Shown here: one piece after another, positions 5,975 through 8,178 of the stretch
How positions within the stretch are numbered: the stretch's first letter is position 1
Layout of the letters: each line of letters begins with the position of its first letter
Assembly (NCBI GenBank): GCA_902494855.1
Contig: CABUVC010000067.1
Span: forward strand, 1 to 8,178
Length of the DNA: 8,178 bases
Direction of reading: 5' to 3'
From: an uncultured Collinsella sp.
GTDB taxonomy: Bacteria; Actinomycetota; Coriobacteriia; Coriobacteriales; Coriobacteriaceae
Position numbers and translations under genes: made by a program
Notes under the pieces: generated by a model
What the model saw: only the letters and a program-made list of their open reading frames with translations
Databases searched by the model: none
What the model was told of the DNA's origin: nothing

Positions 5975-7546
5975 CTAGCCGAGCTTCCTCAGATAATGGA
6001 AATCGCTCGCGTCATCGCCGGTGAACGCCCCGTGCAGCTCGTCGATAATGTCGGCGGTAGAAGTCATCTGCTGGTACATGTCGGCGCTTGTGACCCAGAC
6101 GTTGCCGTTCTTCACGGCTTTGAACTGCGACAATAGCGCGTTTTTACCTACGAAGTCGTTCAAGGTGGCAACCGATTCGTCGATGGTGCCGTTGTAGACG
6201 ATGATGTCGGCATCCTTCGCCGTCGCGTAGAAGCGCTCCATTTCGAGCGTTACTGACGAACCTGACGTCGACGACGCCTGCGCGTCATCGAGCGCGTAGC
6301 TGCCGCCTGCAAGTTCGATCATCTGCGCCACGTAGTCGCCCGCCCGCCGCGTGACGGCGGCCCCGTTCGAGTTAATGTAGAAATACGCCACGGTTTTACC
6401 TGACGACGCGAGCCCCGACGTTTGCTCGACGCGGGCCTTCTGCTCGTTGAACAGGTGCGCGGCCTCGTCTTCCTTGTCGAACAGGACGCCGAAAAGCTTA
6501 ATCCACTCGACGCGCCCGAGTGCTTCGGGCTCGCTCGACGACTGTTCGGTGAGCACGACGAGCCCGAGCTTCTGCAGCTTTTCCTTCACATCGGGCGTGT
6601 GGTTGATCATGGTGTTCTCGATGGCGAGCGTGCAGCCCGAGGCCGATATTCGCTCGTAGTCGGGCGCGCTGTACTTGCCGCCGTAGGCGATCGCCCCACT
6701 TTCGAGTGCGCTTTTGAAGCCCGCGACCGAGCAATCGTCGGCCTTCGTGCCCGACATGAGGATATTGTCGTTCGCATCGAGCGCGTCGACCAGGCACATC
6801 GTCGCCGACGACACGAGGTACACCTTGTCGGCAGGGCGCCTTATGACCGCGATGTCGGAGCTCAACCCATCAGGTACCTTCGCATCTTGCGGCACCACGA
6901 GGAAGCGATCCCCGTTCGAAACGCAGATAAGCCGCAGGCCGCCTTCGAACTCGTCGACAGTGAAGTGCTCGGCGTATTCAAGCTGAAGCGCCCCCGTCGG
7001 CTCCCAGCCGCAGCCCAAATCGGCGTTGTGGAAGTCGGCCGCGGCGCTTGGAGCCGTTCCCGCAGGGGAGCCGCCGCTTGCTTCGTCGCCCGATTTCTCC
7101 TTCATGGTGGATGAGTCGAAGTAGAGCGTGTAGTCGATGGTGTGCGGCGTCGACATGGCGACGGTCTCGGCCGACACGGCGATGTCCTCGTCGAGCGTGA
7201 CGGGTATCTCGAACGTGGAGTTGCCGCCGTCGTTTACGGGCGCGTAGTCCACGCCGTCGACGGTCATCTTGTCGTAGTTCGAACTCGACCAGGTGATGGT
7301 CGCGGTGTAGGTGTCGCCATCCTTCACAATTGTGGTGGGTGAGGCGATGCTTGCGCGCCCTGACCCGCCGGAAAGCGAGACATTCACAGTGTATTCCTGA
7401 GAGCCCGCCGTGCCACCGGTCGTGTTCGGGCTCGCACTGCACCCCGCGAAGGAAAGCGCGAGCAGGGCGACGAGAACGCAGGTGATCGCGCGCGCCGCGA
7501 TGCTGCGGCGCTTCCTGTTTTCCCCCTTGGGAAGAATCGACCGCAT
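5975..7546 (-). CDS. Lipoprotein solute receptor: NEAT-like domain fused to a Peripla_BP_2-type binding protein
   Basis: A 523-residue exported lipoprotein. The N-terminus is long and basic (KGENRKRR), followed by a hydrophobic core and lipobox LSFAGC, with Cys36 as the lipid-anchored residue. A small beta-rich domain follows at about residues 50-147: EYTVNVSL, DGDTYTATITWSSSNYDKMTVDG, TFEIPVTLDEDIAVSAET, MSTPHTIDYTLYFDSS. It has the layout of iron/haem-binding NEAT domains and matches the domain of the lipoprotein encoded upstream. A Ser/Gly/Ala-rich linker (151-170) leads to the class III binding-protein part (about 185-515), with NGDRFLVVP, DKVYLVSSATMCLVDALD, GRVEWIKLFGVLF, VAYFYINSNGAAV, DYVAQMIELAGGSYAL, DADIIVYNG and KNGNVWVTSADMYQQMTS. 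It is the likely receptor for the permease encoded 4 bases downstream. It starts 4 bases after the previous stop (TAA, CGCC, ATG). Usual receptors of this type have about 300-380 residues, so the front domain is an addition. Ligand is inferred, not seen. Confidence 0.85.
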   Translation of the reverse strand: MRSILPKGENRKRRSIAARAITCVLVALLALSFAGCSASPNTTGGTAGSQEYTVNVSLSGGSGRASIASPTTIVKDGDTYTATITWSSSNYDKMTVDGVDYAPVNDGGNSTFEIPVTLDEDIAVSAETVAMSTPHTIDYTLYFDSSTMKEKSGDEASGGSPAGTAPSAAADFHNADLGCGWEPTGALQLEYAEHFTVDEFEGGLRLICVSNGDRFLVVPQDAKVPDGLSSDIAVIRRPADKVYLVSSATMCLVDALDANDNILMSGTKADDCSVAGFKSALESGAIAYGGKYSAPDYERISASGCTLAIENTMINHTPDVKEKLQKLGLVVLTEQSSSEPEALGRVEWIKLFGVLFDKEDEAAHLFNEQKARVEQTSGLASSGKTVAYFYINSNGAAVTRRAGDYVAQMIELAGGSYALDDAQASSTSGSSVTLEMERFYATAKDADIIVYNGTIDESVATLNDFVGKNALLSQFKAVKNGNVWVTSADMYQQMTSTADIIDELHGAFTGDDASDFHYLRKLG

Positions 7547-7550
7547 GGCG

Positions 7551-8084
7551 TTACTTCAGCGCGTCGGCGCGCAGATCGACGCCGGCGGATTCGAACACAA
7601 GCGTGCGGTCGTACCACTGCTCTTTTCTAATACTCCACGCGGCACAGGCGGTGTCCTCGTCGAGCGCATCAACGGGCACGTCGTAGGTGTACTTGCCTTC
7701 CGCGTTTTCCACATAGGGGATGAAGTCGGCCTCGCTCGCGGCGGCAGCCTCGTCGCCCGTGCCCATGAAGAGCTTGCCGTAGCCCGTGCCGGAAAGCGTC
7801 ATCACGCAGTGCATGGAGCCGTTTTCCACGATGAGCTGGGCGTCCACAATCTTGAACATGTTCGAGCTGGAATCTACGGTGATCGGATAGGTGCCGTCGG
7901 CCACCTTGTCGGCGGTAATGGGGGCAGCGCTTGCGCCCTCGGGCGCATCGGCCGCCTGTTCGGTCTTTTCCTGGGAATCGGCATCGCTTGCCTTTGCGCT
8001 GTCGATTGAATTTCCGCCGCAGCCGGCGAGCGAGAACGCGAAAAGCGCCGCCGACAGGGCGAAGACGAGGGTTTTCTTCAACAT
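7551..8084 (-). CDS. Small lipoprotein with a NEAT-like domain, first gene of the uptake operon
   Basis: A 177-residue exported lipoprotein. It has a signal peptide with basic start (MLKK), hydrophobic core and lipobox SLAGC, with Cys22 as the predicted anchor; then a flexible Asp/Glu/Ala-rich linker (about 23-60); then one domain at about 62-168. The domain reads DGTYPITVDSSSNMFKIVDA, VENGSMHCVMTLSGTGYGKL, KYTYDVPVDALDED and EQWYDRTLVFES. The pattern of strands, the glycine turn, the PVxxLDED stretch and the final Tyr-containing strand correspond piece by piece to the front domain of the receptor encoded downstream, so the two are probably paralogous. I do not recognise a characterised protein. 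By place and architecture it may catch haem or another iron source at the outer face of the membrane and pass it on. The Cys93 in the domain is unusual for an exported protein. The start is set by AAAGGA 8 bases upstream. Family function is inferred. Confidence 0.72.
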   Translation of the reverse strand: MLKKTLVFALSAALFAFSLAGCGGNSIDSAKASDADSQEKTEQAADAPEGASAAPITADKVADGTYPITVDSSSNMFKIVDAQLIVENGSMHCVMTLSGTGYGKLFMGTGDEAAAASEADFIPYVENAEGKYTYDVPVDALDEDTACAAWSIRKEQWYDRTLVFESAGVDLRADALK

Positions 8085-8092
8085 GGAGGGGT

Positions 8093-8098
8093 TCCTTT
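8093..8098 (-). promoter_or_regulatory. Ribosome binding site of the small lipoprotein gene
   Basis: On the minus strand, AAAGGA lies 8 bases before the ATG at 8084-8082. It is the only clear Shine-Dalgarno site in the operon; the three downstream genes have at best weak ones and short or no gaps. Confidence 0.75.
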
Positions 8099-8110
8099 CA
8101 ATCGCTTCGA

Positions 8111-8138
8111 CCGCCCGCGCCGTGCGGTGGGCGGGCGG
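8111..8138 (-). other. GC-rich inverted repeat in the leader of the uptake operon
   Basis: CCGCCCGC (8111-8118) and GCGGGCGG (8131-8138) are perfect reverse complements around a 12-base loop, about 27 bases ahead of the lipoprotein start codon. No T run follows on either strand, so it is not an intrinsic terminator. It could be an RNA hairpin in the 5' leader, a protein-binding dyad, or chance in GC-rich DNA. No promoter or Fur-like box was recognised between here and the window edge. Confidence 0.4.
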
Positions 8139-8178
8139 GATGCGAATGCAACGGGCATGCGTCGTCGGGGAAAGGCGC

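Noticed and set aside
5321..6136. Plus-strand open frame (271 codons) opposite the permease and the end of the receptor gene
   Set aside because: It has low-complexity Met/Thr/Ala composition without motifs and crosses the boundary of two convincing genes on the other strand.
6422..7114. Plus-strand open frame (230 codons) opposite the receptor gene, and a similar one at 7410-8009
   Set aside because: Both are mirror frames of the lipoprotein genes, with Arg/Val/Asp-rich composition and no ribosome site or recognisable domain.

Overview
The window looks like chromosomal DNA of a GC-rich, Gram-positive anaerobe. The style fits the actinobacterial class Coriobacteriia (a Collinsella-like gut organism). 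That assignment is an impression from base composition, Shine-Dalgarno sites, lipoprotein signals and the look of the proteins; it has not been tested by a search.

Left half (1-3355, all on +). It opens with the 3' part of a CCA-adding tRNA nucleotidyltransferase (HD domain and C-terminal tail; the catalytic nucleotidyltransferase head lies outside the window). Next come a strong-looking promoter, two identical tandem tRNA-Glu(CTC) genes and a textbook intrinsic terminator. A multi-spanning membrane protein of the lysylphosphatidylglycerol-synthase-TM / flippase-like family with a long lysine-rich tail follows, then a TetR-family regulator preceded by a perfect inverted repeat that may be its operator.

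Junction (3356-3600, read on -). A fragment of an IS3-family transposase (OrfB, integrase core) is cut at both ends and carries an in-frame TGA where a Trp codon is expected. It is a dead insertion-sequence remnant lying exactly between the left genes and the operon.

Right half (3613-8084, all on -). This is a tightly packed four-gene operon, read right to left: (1) a small lipoprotein; (2) a large lipoprotein in which a domain resembling that of gene 1 is fused to a periplasmic-binding-protein-type (Peripla_BP_2) solute receptor; (3) a FecCD/BtuC-type permease; (4) a FecE/BtuD-type ATPase with extra N- and C-terminal regions. Gaps between genes are 4, 4 and 0 bases. Together they form an ABC importer for a metal chelate (iron siderophore, haem or a corrinoid). 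The shared beta-rich domain of the two lipoproteins resembles NEAT domains, so I favour haem or iron capture at the cell surface, passed from lipoprotein to receptor to permease. No Fur box or other sensor is evident in the short leader that is visible. The IS remnant at the operon's 3' edge and its somewhat higher GC in hand-counted lines suggest, without proving, that the operon was acquired as a block.

The most unusual content is the pair of related extracellular domains and the three-part ATPase. The remaining genes are ordinary.
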